DNA of 40,379 nt from Sphingopyxis sp. GTDB lineage: Bacteria > Pseudomonadota > Alphaproteobacteria > Sphingomonadales > Sphingomonadaceae. Of this stretch, positions 1-9,147 are shown in pieces. Location of the stretch: positions 1-40,379 of the forward strand of contig NZ_JAIBES010000103.1 of the NCBI RefSeq assembly GCF_019459305.1. Reading direction: 5' to 3'. A program made the translations under genes and the position numbers. A model generated the notes under the pieces. That model was not told the origin of the DNA and made no database searches. It was given only the letters and a program-made list of their open reading frames with translations. Each line of letters begins with the position of its first letter. Position 1 is the stretch's first letter.

Positions 1-60
1 CCTTCCGTCAGCGCTCCGCGCTGCCACCTCCCCATCGCTTCGCGACAGGGAGGATCAAAG
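1..60. repeat. Intergenic repeat, family A, copy 1 (partial at window edge)
   Basis: Bases about 29-58 match 8393-8422 with about one difference (core CCTCCCCATCGC, then GCGACAGGGAGGATCAA). In the second copy this stretch is one arm of a large inverted repeat, so this is probably the right arm of an element cut by the window edge. No coding sequence is convincing before argJ. Confidence 0.6.
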
Positions 61-119
61 GCCCCTCTCGCTTGCGGTGGGGGTTTTGCTTTGAGCCGAT
101 AGCGATTATGCGCACCCCC

Positions 120-1346
120 ATGACCACCCGCTCCCCTCTCGCTCCCGCCGCCTTCCCCACCCTCCCGGACATCGCCGGGGTGACGCGCCGCGTCGCGCGC
201 GCGCAGTACAAGAATTGGGATCGCTGCGACCTCACCTATGTCGAGCTGGCGCTTGGCACGACGGTCGCGGGCGTCTTCACGCGCAATGTCTGCTGCTCGG
301 CCGAAGTCGAGCTCGGCCGCGAGCAGGTCAAGGGCGGCGCAGGCCGCGCGCTGATCGTCAACGCAGGCAACAGCAACGCCTTCACCGGCTATCGCGGGCG
401 CGAAGCGGTCGAGCAAATCATGGCGCAGGTCGCGGAGCATCTCGGCTGCGATGCCAGCGAAGTGTTCGTCAGCTCGACCGGTGTCATCGGGGTTCCCCTT
501 CCCAAAGACAAGGCACGCGCCGGGGTCACCGCGGCGCTGACCGCACAGCCCTGCTCATGGGAAGCCGTCGCCGAAACGATCTGCACCACTGACACCTTCG
601 CCAAAGGCTCGGCCGCCAGCGCAATTGTGGGCGACCGCACCGTCCGTGTTGTAGGCATCGTCAAAGGCTCCGGCATGATCGCCCCCGACATGGCGACAAT
701 GCTCGGCTATATCTTCACCGACGCCGCGGTCGCCCCCGCGCTGCTCCAGAATATGCTGAGCGAGGTGACTGGCGGCACGTTCAACAGCATCACCGTCGAT
801 AGCGACACCTCGACCAGCGACACCGTGCTGCTCTTCGCGACCGGACAGGCGGGCAACGCCCCGCTGACCACCCGCGACGATCCCGGCGCCGATGCCCTTT
901 ACGGCGCAATCCGCCAGGTTGCGCTCGACCTCGCGCAGCAGGTCGTGCGCGATGGCGAAGGCGCGTCGAAATTCATCGAAATACAGGTGTCGGGCGCAGT
1001 CAGCGACGACAGCGCGAAGCGCGTCGCGCTGGCGATCGCCAATTCGCCGCTGGTGAAAACAGCGATCGCGGGCGAAGACGCCAACTGGGGCCGCGTCGTG
1101 ATGGCGGTGGGCAAAGCGGGTGAACCCGCCGACCGCGACCGGCTCGCGATCCGCTTCGGCGATCATTGGGTGGCCAGAGATGGCTTGCCCATCGACGGTT
1201 ACGACGAAGCGCCGATCGCGGCGCATCTGAAGGGTCTGGAAATCCGGGTCGGCGCGGACCTCGGCCTCGGTGAAGGCCGCGCGACGGTCTGGACGTGCGA
1301 CCTGACCCACGGCTACATCAGCATCAACGCCGATTATCGAAGCTAG
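120..1346 (+). CDS. argJ: Bifunctional glutamate N-acetyltransferase / N-acetylglutamate synthase ArgJ
   Basis: ArgJ moves the acetyl group from N-acetylornithine to glutamate in the cyclic arginine pathway and may also acetylate glutamate from acetyl-CoA. The protein has about 408 residues, the usual length. The family signature GMIAPDMATMLGYIFTDA is present. ArgJ precursors self-cleave at the Ala-Thr bond in it, and that Thr (codon 696-698) becomes the N-terminal nucleophile of the beta chain. Later ArgJ blocks such as SITVDSDTSTSDT, DGEGASKF and EDANWGR are intact. I chose ATG 120 because the ArgJ-like N-terminus (SPLAP..FP.LP.IAGV) begins just after it. ATG 108 and 72 are in frame but add unlike sequence, and none has a clear Shine-Dalgarno. 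It converges on trxA. Confidence 0.95.
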   Translation: MTTRSPLAPAAFPTLPDIAGVTRRVARAQYKNWDRCDLTYVELALGTTVAGVFTRNVCCSAEVELGREQVKGGAGRALIVNAGNSNAFTGYRGREAVEQIMAQVAEHLGCDASEVFVSSTGVIGVPLPKDKARAGVTAALTAQPCSWEAVAETICTTDTFAKGSAASAIVGDRTVRVVGIVKGSGMIAPDMATMLGYIFTDAAVAPALLQNMLSEVTGGTFNSITVDSDTSTSDTVLLFATGQAGNAPLTTRDDPGADALYGAIRQVALDLAQQVVRDGEGASKFIEIQVSGAVSDDSAKRVALAIANSPLVKTAIAGEDANWGRVVMAVGKAGEPADRDRLAIRFGDHWVARDGLPIDGYDEAPIAAHLKGLEIRVGADLGLGEGRATVWTCDLTHGYISINADYRS

Positions 1347-1361
1347 GAGCTAGCTGTTGTT

Positions 1362-1416
1362 CCCCGACGAAAGCCGGGCCCAATGGCGCTGGACTGGGGC
1401 CCGGCTTTCGCCGGGG
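1362..1416. terminator. Bidirectional hairpin between argJ and trxA
   Basis: Arms 1362-1380/1381 and 1397-1416 form a stem of about 19 bp with a single mismatch. The perfect inner 14 bp is CGAAAGCCGGGCCC (1368-1381) with its complement at 1397-1410, around a 15-nt loop. It lies between the argJ and trxA stop codons. There is no good T-tract, so it may act as an mRNA 3' end stabiliser or repeat-derived terminator. Confidence 0.7.
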
Positions 1417-1426
1417 AATGGATTCG

Positions 1427-1747
1427 TTAAAGCGCGCCTTCAAGCCAGCCCTTGAGAGCGCTCTTCGGTGCCGCGCCGACTTTGGTGTCGGCGACCTCGC
1501 CGTTCTTGAACAGGATCATCGTCGGGATGCCGCGCACGCCATATTTGGCGGGGGCGTTCGGGTGATCGTCGATGTTCAGCTTCGCGATCACGACCTTTTC
1601 ACCCAGCTCATTGGCGATTTCTTCGAGCGACGGGCCGATCATCTTGCACGGGCCGCACCATTCGGCCCAGAAATCGACAAGCACCGGGGTGTCGCTGTCG
1701 AGGACGTCGGCCTGAAAGCTGTCGTCGGTGATGGCCTTGGTACCCAT
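1427..1747 (-). CDS. trxA: Thioredoxin (TrxA)
   Basis: This is a cytoplasmic dithiol-disulfide oxidoreductase that passes electrons from thioredoxin reductase to ribonucleotide reductase, methionine sulfoxide reductase, peroxiredoxins and similar targets. The 106-residue length is canonical. The redox motif WCGPC lies at residues 30-34 (Cys31, Cys34), followed by the usual K-M-I-x-P. The cis-Pro segment [11 protein letters not shown] is also present. It is the last gene of the minus-strand addB-addA block, 63 bp after the addA stop. An AGGAG-like site just before the ATG (CTCCT on the plus strand near 1757) supports this start. Confidence 0.97.
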   Translation of the reverse strand: MGTKAITDDSFQADVLDSDTPVLVDFWAEWCGPCKMIGPSLEEIANELGEKVVIAKLNIDDHPNAPAKYGVRGIPTMILFKNGEVADTKVGAAPKSALKGWLEGAL

Positions 1748-1810
1748 GATACAAACTCCTGAAATTCGGTTGTCCTCAAGCTAAGACGTCATAGCCTCCG
1801 GCTCAAGACC

Positions 1811-4800
1811 TCAACCGCCCAAATTCGCCTTGGTTGCCGCCAAGCCCGGCTTGTACGCATCGAGCAGCGCATCGCCCAGCCCGATCAGCCGCGGCCCGGC
1901 GGTATAGAGCAGCGCCGCATCGATCCGCCTCCCTGGAAAAATCGCCGCCAGAGCGCCGCGATACGCCGCCATCTGGCGCAGATAGGCGGGCTGCACGGCG
2001 GCGGCACTCTCCGGCACATGCCGCCCCGTCTTGTAATCGATCACCGTCACCGCGTCGGCGGTGACCAGTAGCCGGTCGACGATTCCCGCGACGACCGTCC
2101 CGTCGACCACTGCCGACAGCGGCACCTCGGCGAGCGACCCCGGCCCGAACAGTGCCGCATGCGCGGTATCGTCGAGTACGCCGAGCACCTCGTCGACCAT
2201 CGCACCGCGCGCCGCAGCGTCGAGATCGGCCGCCTGCACCCCCAGCCAGCGCAGCGCCGCCGCGCACCGAAGCTCCGGCGCCACCGGCGGCAGCCGCTCG
2301 AACAGCGCATGGAGCAGCCGCCCACGGTTCACCGCCGCCGCGCGCGCAGCGCCCTGCGGCGCCGCCGCAACGTCATCTTCGCCCAGCGCCGAGGGCGCGA
2401 GCGGACGCGGCGGGCGCGCTTCTTCGGGCGCAGCCTGCCGCGCCCACGCGGGCACGACCACCGGCGGAGCGACGAGCCGCGCCTTGTCCTTCGCCGCGCG
2501 TGCCTTGCCCATCACCGCATGGACGCGCTTCTGCCCCCAGCGCGGCCCGGCGTCCTGCCATTCGGCGCCCATATCGGCCATCACCGCATCGACCGCGCTG
2601 TGCCAGTTGCCCTCGGGAAGCTCGTCCGCCTTCCGCGTCCCGGTGACGATCAGCAATTCCTCGGCGCGCGTCATCGCCACGTAGAGCAATCGCCAATGCT
2701 CCTCACGCTCGGCGCGTTCCTTGGCGTCGTGCGCATCCGCGATCGCGCCATGCCGCTCGCCCTTGCCGAGCGCAAACACCGGCAACTTATCCCAATTGCC
2801 CATCGACAGGCCAAAGCTAACCCGCCGCGGTCTGGGATCGTCGGTCGCGTCCGCCAGGATCACGATCGGCGCCTGCAAGCCTTTCGACCCATGCACCGTC
2901 ATCACCCGCACGACATCGCTGCGCGCTTCGCTCTGGCGCTTGATTTCCGCCGTACTCGCAGCGATGTGTGACAGGAAGCCGAGCAGCGACGGTGCTTCCT
3001 GCCGCTCGAACGCCAGCGCCTGCGCGAGCAGTTCGTCGATCGGGTCGCGCGCCTCGCGTCCCAGCCGGTGATACAGCCTGCGCCGCCCATCAAGCGGGCC
3101 AGACAGGATACGCTCGAGAAACCGGAACGGCGTCGTGAAATCGCCCATGCCGAGCAGGGCGCGCAGCGCTGCCATGGTTTCGGGCTTCGCCTCTACCTCG
3201 CGCGCGCGCAATTGCTCCCACAGCGCGCGTTTCTGGCGACCATGGGCAAAGACGAACAGATCCTCCTGCGTCCAGCCAAACAGCGGCGACACCAGCAAGC
3301 TGGCGAGATTGAGATCGTCGAGCGGTTGCACCGCAAAGCGCATCGCCGCCAGCAGATCCTGCACCGCGAGCGACTGGGTCAGCGAAAAGCGGTCGACCCC
3401 CGCGACCGGGACGTGCAGCGACTGCAACCGCGCGACGATCCGCGCCGCCAGATCGCGGCGGCGGCGGACGAGGATCAATATGTCACCCGGCGCGACGCTG
3501 CGCCCGTCCTTGCCGTGGGCGATCCAGTCCTGCACCTCGTCGGCGATCGCGCGCGACAGCCGCAGGCTGGCGGGGTCGCTTGCCGCGGCGGAGGTGTCGC
3601 GCGGTCCGGCTCCCTCATCACCGTCGTCACCTTCGGCACCGCTTTCATCGTCCGCGTCAGCATCAAGCGCCTTGCCGACCGGCAACGGCTGCCACAGTTC
3701 GACGCGCCCGGCGCTGTCGCGGTTGAACTCGGCGGGGATGTGCGGCGGCTCGTCGCTCTCCAGCCCCATCAGTTCGGGCGCGCCCGCCGCGATCCACGCA
3801 TCGACGACGTCGAGCACCGCGGGGCTCGAGCGGTAATTGGTGTCGAGATCGACATCCTCGAACGGCCTGTCGCCCTCCGCTGCCCGTTTGGCAAAGCTCA
3901 GCCGCGCGGCTTCGAACGCCGCGGGCTCGGTACCCTGAAAGCCGAAGATCGCCTGTTTGCGGTCGCCGACGGTGAACATCGTGCGGACCCGGTCGTCCTT
4001 GGCACCCACCCCGGCGAAAAACTCGCCCGCCAGCGAGGCGACGATCGCCCACTGCCGCGTGTTCGTATCCTGCGCCTCGTCGACCAATATATGGTCGATG
4101 CGCTGGTCGAGCTTGAAGCGCACCCAGTCGCCAAAATCGCCCTGCGCCAGCAGATGTCCCGCGATGCTGATCAGATCGTCGAAATCGGCCAACCCGCGCT
4201 CGCGCTTGGCCAGCGCATAGGCCTCCGCGAAGCGACTGCCCAGATCCCACGCCGCCGCCAGATCGTCGGCGACCGCCATCGCGGTGGCAGTCGCAAGCAG
4301 GTCATCGGCCGCGGCGACGATGCGTTCGGCGGCGGCGAGGCAGCTGCTCATGCCGCCCTTGTCCTTGGTATAATCGGCGCGCATGTCGCCGGTGCCGGTC
4401 AGAAAACAGCCTCGCACCGCCGCAAGCATCGCCGCGCGGCCATGCGCGTCGGCGCGAAACCAGTCGTCCATGATGTCGGCGCGGCCGTCGCCGGTCTTGG
4501 TCCCCCAGCCGCGCCCGCTTGCCGCAACCGCCGCGATGTCGGCATCGGCAATCGCGCCGCCGCCCAGCGCCGCCGCTTGCCAGGTCAGCGGATCGCCCAG
4601 CGGTAGCCCCAGCTGCGCGCGCAGGTCCGCCGCACGGGGGGCAAGGCGCGGGGCGTTAGCGGCGGTGAAGCTGCTCGCGCAGCGCGCCAAAAATGCGATC
4701 GCCGCATCCTGCCCCAGTCGCTGCGACAGCATCGCCGCGATCGTCCGCATCGCATCGCCGTCGGCATCGCCGCGCGCGAGCAACTGGCCCAGAACCTCGC

Positions 4801-5284
4801 GCTGCAACGCACTCGCTTTGCTGTCTTCCAGCGCGCGGAATCCCGGCAGGATTTTCGCCTCAAGCGGGAAGCTCGCGAGCAAGGTCTGGCAGAAACTGTG
4901 GATCGTCTGCACCCGCACCGCGCCGCCAGCGCTGTCGATCACCGTGGCGAACAGCGACCGCGCGCGGTCAAGGATGCCCGGCTCGGCCCAGTCGGCGCCC
5001 AGCGCGGCAAGGTCGAGCCGCAGGTCACCGTCGGCCATCCGCACCCACATCGCCAGCCGCTCGTGAATACGATGCGCCATTTCGGCGGCGCCCGCCTTGG
5101 TAAAGGTGATGCACAGGATCGCCGCGGGCGACACGCCCGCCAGCATCAGGCGCAGCACCCGCGCCGACAGTACCTGCGTCTTGCCCGTCCCCGCCGACGC
5201 ACCCAGCCAAACATGATCGTGCGGCTGCGCCGCGGCGCGTTGCCCGCCGTCGAGCGTCTTGAGCAGCTTGTCGGGGTCGATCAT
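1811..5284 (-). CDS. addA: Double-strand break repair helicase-nuclease subunit AddA
   Basis: AddA is the UvrD-type motor and nuclease subunit of AddAB, the alphaproteobacterial counterpart of RecBCD, which resects broken DNA ends for RecA. The protein has 1157 residues. Walker A GASAGTGKT is at residues 28-36 and the Walker B helicase motif is VDEAQD. Motif III-like GDRKQAIFGF and late helicase motifs VMTVHGSKGL and LLYVAMTRAEE are present. The C-terminal PD-(D/E)XK nuclease has V-I-D-Y-K-T-G with Asp1083 and Lys1085. Its ATG overlaps the addB stop by 4 bases (ATGA), which implies translational coupling. Confidence 0.95.
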   Translation of the reverse strand: MIDPDKLLKTLDGGQRAAAQPHDHVWLGASAGTGKTQVLSARVLRLMLAGVSPAAILCITFTKAGAAEMAHRIHERLAMWVRMADGDLRLDLAALGADWAEPGILDRARSLFATVIDSAGGAVRVQTIHSFCQTLLASFPLEAKILPGFRALEDSKASALQREVLGQLLARGDADGDAMRTIAAMLSQRLGQDAAIAFLARCASSFTAANAPRLAPRAADLRAQLGLPLGDPLTWQAAALGGGAIADADIAAVAASGRGWGTKTGDGRADIMDDWFRADAHGRAAMLAAVRGCFLTGTGDMRADYTKDKGGMSSCLAAAERIVAAADDLLATATAMAVADDLAAAWDLGSRFAEAYALAKRERGLADFDDLISIAGHLLAQGDFGDWVRFKLDQRIDHILVDEAQDTNTRQWAIVASLAGEFFAGVGAKDDRVRTMFTVGDRKQAIFGFQGTEPAAFEAARLSFAKRAAEGDRPFEDVDLDTNYRSSPAVLDVVDAWIAAGAPELMGLESDEPPHIPAEFNRDSAGRVELWQPLPVGKALDADADDESGAEGDDGDEGAGPRDTSAAASDPASLRLSRAIADEVQDWIAHGKDGRSVAPGDILILVRRRRDLAARIVARLQSLHVPVAGVDRFSLTQSLAVQDLLAAMRFAVQPLDDLNLASLLVSPLFGWTQEDLFVFAHGRQKRALWEQLRAREVEAKPETMAALRALLGMGDFTTPFRFLERILSGPLDGRRRLYHRLGREARDPIDELLAQALAFERQEAPSLLGFLSHIAASTAEIKRQSEARSDVVRVMTVHGSKGLQAPIVILADATDDPRPRRVSFGLSMGNWDKLPVFALGKGERHGAIADAHDAKERAEREEHWRLLYVAMTRAEELLIVTGTRKADELPEGNWHSAVDAVMADMGAEWQDAGPRWGQKRVHAVMGKARAAKDKARLVAPPVVVPAWARQAAPEEARPPRPLAPSALGEDDVAAAPQGAARAAAVNRGRLLHALFERLPPVAPELRCAAALRWLGVQAADLDAAARGAMVDEVLGVLDDTAHAALFGPGSLAEVPLSAVVDGTVVAGIVDRLLVTADAVTVIDYKTGRHVPESAAAVQPAYLRQMAAYRGALAAIFPGRRIDAALLYTAGPRLIGLGDALLDAYKPGLAATKANLGG

Positions 5285-8200
5285 GCCGAACCCCCATCAG
5301 TCATGCCCTGATCGGTGTCGCCGCGCCCGAACCATTCGTCGCGGCGCATCAGCTGGTCGAAATCAGCGTAGCGTTTGGCGCTGTCGCCGGGGGCGAATGG
5401 CTCCTGTCCGAGCAGGAAGCGCGCGCTCAGCTCCCCCAGCGCTTCGCGCGCGCGTTCGATCACCGCCGCTGCGGTCGATGGCTTCGGCTTTTGCCCCTTG
5501 ATCGGCTTGACCGCGCCATCGACACCCTTTTTGCGGTCGCGCTTCAATTCCCAATATTCGAACGCCCCGACGGGCTCGGGCGCCAGATCGCCCAGCCCCG
5601 CTTCCTCGGCGATCAGCCCCAGCAAACCGAGCTGGCTGTTCAGCCCCTCGCCCGCCGATTTGGCCGACGGCGCCGCGCCGGTCTTGTAATCGACGATTGC
5701 CAGCGTCCCGTCGGCAGCCTGATCGACGCGATCGGCGGTGCCGCGCAGCATGATGCCGCCCGTCAGCAGCTTGCCGCTCACTTCATTGGCGACCGGCCAG
5801 CGTTCGTCGCGCGCCGCCCACACCTGCTCTGCCGCCCAGCGCAGCGACGGCTCGATCCGCGGCAACCAGAAGGCACGACCCAATGAATCGAGCGCCGGAT
5901 CGGCGCGCAAGGCGGCGAGTTCCGCGGCAAAGGCCGCCTCGGTCAGCCCCGCCGCCTGCCAGTCCTGCAGGAATTTATGCACCCGCGTCCCGAACCATTT
6001 GGCGTCGGGACCGCTGCTTAGCGGCTCGAGCTCGCTCAGTCGCAGGATCTTCGCCGCGTAAAAGGCAAAGGGGTCGCGCGCCAGCTGGTCGACCCCGGTG
6101 ACGCTTATCCGGTTGGGACGTGCCGCCTGTGGCGGGGCGGGACGCGGCTTGTCGGCGGGCTCGCTCCTCCCCGGCGCGACATCGAGCGTCGCCGCGAGCG
6201 CGGTCACCGACTGGCCGTCGAGCGTCGCTGCGGGCAGTTCGCCCGCCAGCGCCGCCAGCCGCAGCCAGAAGCGCGATGCCACCGCCGGGTCGCCGCCGCT
6301 GCGCATCGCGCGCGTTACCACCACCTCGCGCGCGGCAAAGGCGCCGGCAAAATCATGCGCCGCCATCCCCTGCTGGCGCTCGGGCGCCGCGAGGCCGAGC
6401 ATCCGCCGTATGCCGGGCGCGAGCCAGGGGTCGGGGCTTTGCTGTGGCGGCCAGCGCCCTTCGTCGAGCCCGCCCAAAATCATCAGGTCGGCGCGCTGCA
6501 ACCGCGCCTCCAGCAAGCCCCAGATGAACAACCGCGGATGCCCGCCATAGGGTGGCCGGATGCTCTCGCCGCTCATCAGGTCGGCGAGCATCGTGGGGAA
6601 ATCGGCGGGCGCGACCAGCGCCGGGCCGTCACCCTTCGCCATCGCCCAGCGGTCGAACAGGTCGGACATTGCGCGGCCCGCATGCCCGGTCCATGCGCCC
6701 TCGCCGGTCAGCAAGCCGAGCGCGTCCTGCAACGCTGCGAGCAGTACCGACGGCGGCGCCGACACACCCGCGGCGAAGGGCGCGAGCGCGGTACTCAGCC
6801 CCGCCGCCACCTCAGCCCACCACTCGCCAATCGCCCCCGCCGCGCCATGTCCGCGCCGATCGCTGTCGGTCGCAATCTCGTCAATCCGCGCCGACACCCC
6901 GGCCCAGCCCGGTACCAGCCCCGGCCCGCGCAGCACCAGATCGAGCCGCCGCACTTGATCGAGCCAGTCCAGCCGACCCTCGCCCGCGCGCACCAGCGGA
7001 TGCCCGAGCAACGCGATCAGCCGCACCGGATCGAACGCCGCGGCAAAGTCGGCGAGCAGCAACAGCAGCGCGCCCGGCGGGGTCTGCCCCAGTGGCTGCC
7101 CGGCGCTGTCATCGACCGCAATGTCCCAGCGCGCGAGCGCCGCGGCGACGCGTTCGGCGAGCAAACGATCGGGGGTCACCAGCGCGGCGGTGCGTCCCGG
7201 CTCGTCCAGCATCCGCCGCATCATCAGCGCGATGCCCTGCGCCTCCTGCCCGTCATCGGCGAAGGTTGCGGCGCTGACCCCGATCAGGCTGGGCGCAACA
7301 TCGTCCGCCGCCTGCCAACGCGCGGTATAGGCGGCGGGCGCAAACAGCAGCGACAGAAAGGGCGCACGTGCATCGGGGCCGTCGAACGGCGACGCCGCGG
7401 CCCATTCGCCGACCTCTTCACGCGCGATGCCCATGCGGCCGAGCAGCAGTTTCAGATGATATTGCGGATGCGTTTCGAGCGGACGCTCGCCCGGTTGATC
7501 GGGATCGGGCTTGACCGGACCCAGCGCGTCCCATTCCTCCGCGGCCATGCCCAAGTCGAGCCCCGGCAGCACCACCATCCCTTGTGGCAGGTCGGCGACG
7601 GTGCGGAGCAGCCGGGCGATCGCGGGCGCCGCGGTGCTCACCCCCGCCGCGACGACAAAGCGCGCCGGCGGTGCGGCGCGCCATCCATCGCTGACGCGCG
7701 CGAGCAAGCGGTTGCGCCGGTCGGCGCGGTCGATATGCCCCGTCGCGGTCAGCATCGCGGGCCAATGGTCGATCAGCAGGCGCAGGCGCTGCCAAGATGC
7801 CTGCCAATGCCCTGCAAGGTCACCGAGCGCGGCTTCGATGTCGCCGAGCCGCACGGGGGCAATCTCCTCATAATGCAGCTGGTCGATCACCCGCCCCAGC
7901 CCTTCGGCGAGCTGGAACGCCGCGGCGCCGGTGATCGCTTCCTCGCCCGCCGGATTGTGCCGCTCGATCAGCGCCGCGAGCATCAGCCGCCGCCGCAGTG
8001 CGTCGATCGCGGGCGGGATCGGCTCGGCAGCGTCGATCGCATCGAGCGCCAGCGCCACGCTTTCATCAAGGTCGGCGTCGCCGATCACCGCGAGCCGCGG
8101 CATCAGCAACCCCGTCCCGCTGGCGCGCACAAACGCCGCCTGCACCGCGCTGCGCGCGCGGTTGCTCGGCAGCAGGATCAGCCCTTCGGCGAGCCCGAGT

Positions 8201-8295
8201 GCGCCATCGGCAAAGCGTTCGATCAGGCCAGCGGCGAGCGCGTCGGCAAACGCCCGTTGGACGGGGATCGAAAAGACGGTGGGATGCGTGGTCAT
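5281..8295 (-). CDS. addB: Double-strand break repair protein AddB
   Basis: AddB is the second subunit of AddAB. It scans for recombination hotspots through an inactivated helicase-like region and cuts one strand with a C-terminal nuclease. The protein has 1004 residues. The N-terminal region (SNRARSAVQ) lacks a Walker A motif, as expected for alphaproteobacterial AddB. The nuclease motif V-D-Y-K-T-G has Asp869 and Lys871. I find no cysteine in the whole protein, so it cannot hold the iron-sulfur cluster described in Bacillus-type AddB. The stop overlaps addA by ATGA. A 132-bp gap with a large inverted repeat separates it from murU upstream. Confidence 0.93.
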   Translation of the reverse strand: MTTHPTVFSIPVQRAFADALAAGLIERFADGALGLAEGLILLPSNRARSAVQAAFVRASGTGLLMPRLAVIGDADLDESVALALDAIDAAEPIPPAIDALRRRLMLAALIERHNPAGEEAITGAAAFQLAEGLGRVIDQLHYEEIAPVRLGDIEAALGDLAGHWQASWQRLRLLIDHWPAMLTATGHIDRADRRNRLLARVSDGWRAAPPARFVVAAGVSTAAPAIARLLRTVADLPQGMVVLPGLDLGMAAEEWDALGPVKPDPDQPGERPLETHPQYHLKLLLGRMGIAREEVGEWAAASPFDGPDARAPFLSLLFAPAAYTARWQAADDVAPSLIGVSAATFADDGQEAQGIALMMRRMLDEPGRTAALVTPDRLLAERVAAALARWDIAVDDSAGQPLGQTPPGALLLLLADFAAAFDPVRLIALLGHPLVRAGEGRLDWLDQVRRLDLVLRGPGLVPGWAGVSARIDEIATDSDRRGHGAAGAIGEWWAEVAAGLSTALAPFAAGVSAPPSVLLAALQDALGLLTGEGAWTGHAGRAMSDLFDRWAMAKGDGPALVAPADFPTMLADLMSGESIRPPYGGHPRLFIWGLLEARLQRADLMILGGLDEGRWPPQQSPDPWLAPGIRRMLGLAAPERQQGMAAHDFAGAFAAREVVVTRAMRSGGDPAVASRFWLRLAALAGELPAATLDGQSVTALAATLDVAPGRSEPADKPRPAPPQAARPNRISVTGVDQLARDPFAFYAAKILRLSELEPLSSGPDAKWFGTRVHKFLQDWQAAGLTEAAFAAELAALRADPALDSLGRAFWLPRIEPSLRWAAEQVWAARDERWPVANEVSGKLLTGGIMLRGTADRVDQAADGTLAIVDYKTGAAPSAKSAGEGLNSQLGLLGLIAEEAGLGDLAPEPVGAFEYWELKRDRKKGVDGAVKPIKGQKPKPSTAAAVIERAREALGELSARFLLGQEPFAPGDSAKRYADFDQLMRRDEWFGRGDTDQGMTDGGSA

Positions 8296-8340
8296 GCCGA
8301 CCGGTTATTCAAGGCTTGCCAAAGATACGCAAGCCGCTCC

Positions 8341-8416
8341 TCCCTGTGGCGTTGCCATGGGGAGGTGGCAGCGCGAAGCGGCGGCGGTCCCCCTCCCCAT
8401 CGCTGCGCGACAGGGA
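8341..8416. repeat. Intergenic inverted repeat, family A, copy 2
   Basis: Arms 8341-8365 and 8392-8416 pair at 21 of 25 positions around a 26-nt loop. The right arm is nearly identical to bases 29-55 of the window. It lies between murU and addB, so a transcript crossing it would form a large hairpin. Confidence 0.7.
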
Positions 8417-8427
8417 GGATCAAGCGT

Positions 8428-9147
8428 TCAAACCTCACCCAGCGCCGCTTCGGTCGGCGCAATACTCGCGGGCGATCCGACGTCGAACCACTGCCCCATA
8501 TGCGACAGACCAAACAGCCGCCCCGCCGCAATCGCGCGGTCCCACAGGATGTTGGTCGAGAACGGTCCCGCGGGCGCATCGTCAAGCAGGCGCGGCGAGA
8601 TCAGCTGGACGCCGGTATAGACGAACGGCGCAATGCGACCGGGCTTGCGCCGCGACAACAATCCCGACGGGTCCATATGGAAATCGCCGCGTCCGCCATG
8701 GCCGGTCGCGCTCGCTTGCCGGATCAGCAGCAACAGCGCGTCCATCCGCCCCCCGTCCCAGTGCCGCGCAAGGTGCCGAATGCTGTCCTGCGGCCCGTCG
8801 GTCCAGATATTGTCGCTGTTGACGATCAGGATGGGATCGCCGCTGAGCTGCGGCAAAGCCTTGACCATCCCGCCGCCGGTTTCCAGCAACAGGTCGCGCT
8901 CATCCGAAATGCCGATCGTGAATGACCGCTTTTGCGCCGCGAGATGCGCTTCGAGCGCGTCGGCCAGATAATGGACGTTGACGACGACATGCCCGATCCC
9001 CGCCGCTTCGATGCGGTCGAGGCTATGGTCGATCAGCGGCTTGCCCGCGACGCGCACCAGCGGTTTGGGCCGGGTGGCGGTGAGCGGGCGCATGCGCTTG
9101 CCCAGCCCTGCCGCCATCACCATCGCGCTGTCGATCCTGGCGTCCAT
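8428..9147 (-). CDS. murU: Nucleotidyltransferase, probable N-acetylmuramate 1-phosphate uridylyltransferase MurU
   Basis: MurU makes UDP-MurNAc from MurNAc-1-phosphate in peptidoglycan recycling, bypassing de novo synthesis. The 239-residue protein shows the nucleotidyltransferase signature VMAAGLGKRMRPLT..RPKPLV near its start. It also has the acceptor and metal segments LLETGGGMVKALP and LIVNSDNIW and a C-terminal W-F-D-V-G-S-P. I assign MurU rather than a generic sugar-phosphate nucleotidyltransferase because amgK lies directly upstream. ATG 9147 overlaps the amgK stop by one base (TGATG); two in-frame GTG codons at 9150 and 9153 are alternatives. Substrate is inferred, not shown. Confidence 0.85.
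   Translation of the reverse strand: MDARIDSAMVMAAGLGKRMRPLTATRPKPLVRVAGKPLIDHSLDRIEAAGIGHVVVNVHYLADALEAHLAAQKRSFTIGISDERDLLLETGGGMVKALPQLSGDPILIVNSDNIWTDGPQDSIRHLARHWDGGRMDALLLLIRQASATGHGGRGDFHMDPSGLLSRRKPGRIAPFVYTGVQLISPRLLDDAPAGPFSTNILWDRAIAAGRLFGLSHMGQWFDVGSPASIAPTEAALGEV

Noticed and set aside
3068-4606. Long plus-strand open frame (512 codons) opposite addA
   Set aside because: It is a shadow of the AddA helicase region, with biased composition.
6355-8925. Long plus-strand open frame (856 codons) opposite addB and murU
   Set aside because: It spans two real genes and the intergenic repeat, is Arg/Gln/Pro-rich and has no ribosome site or motif.
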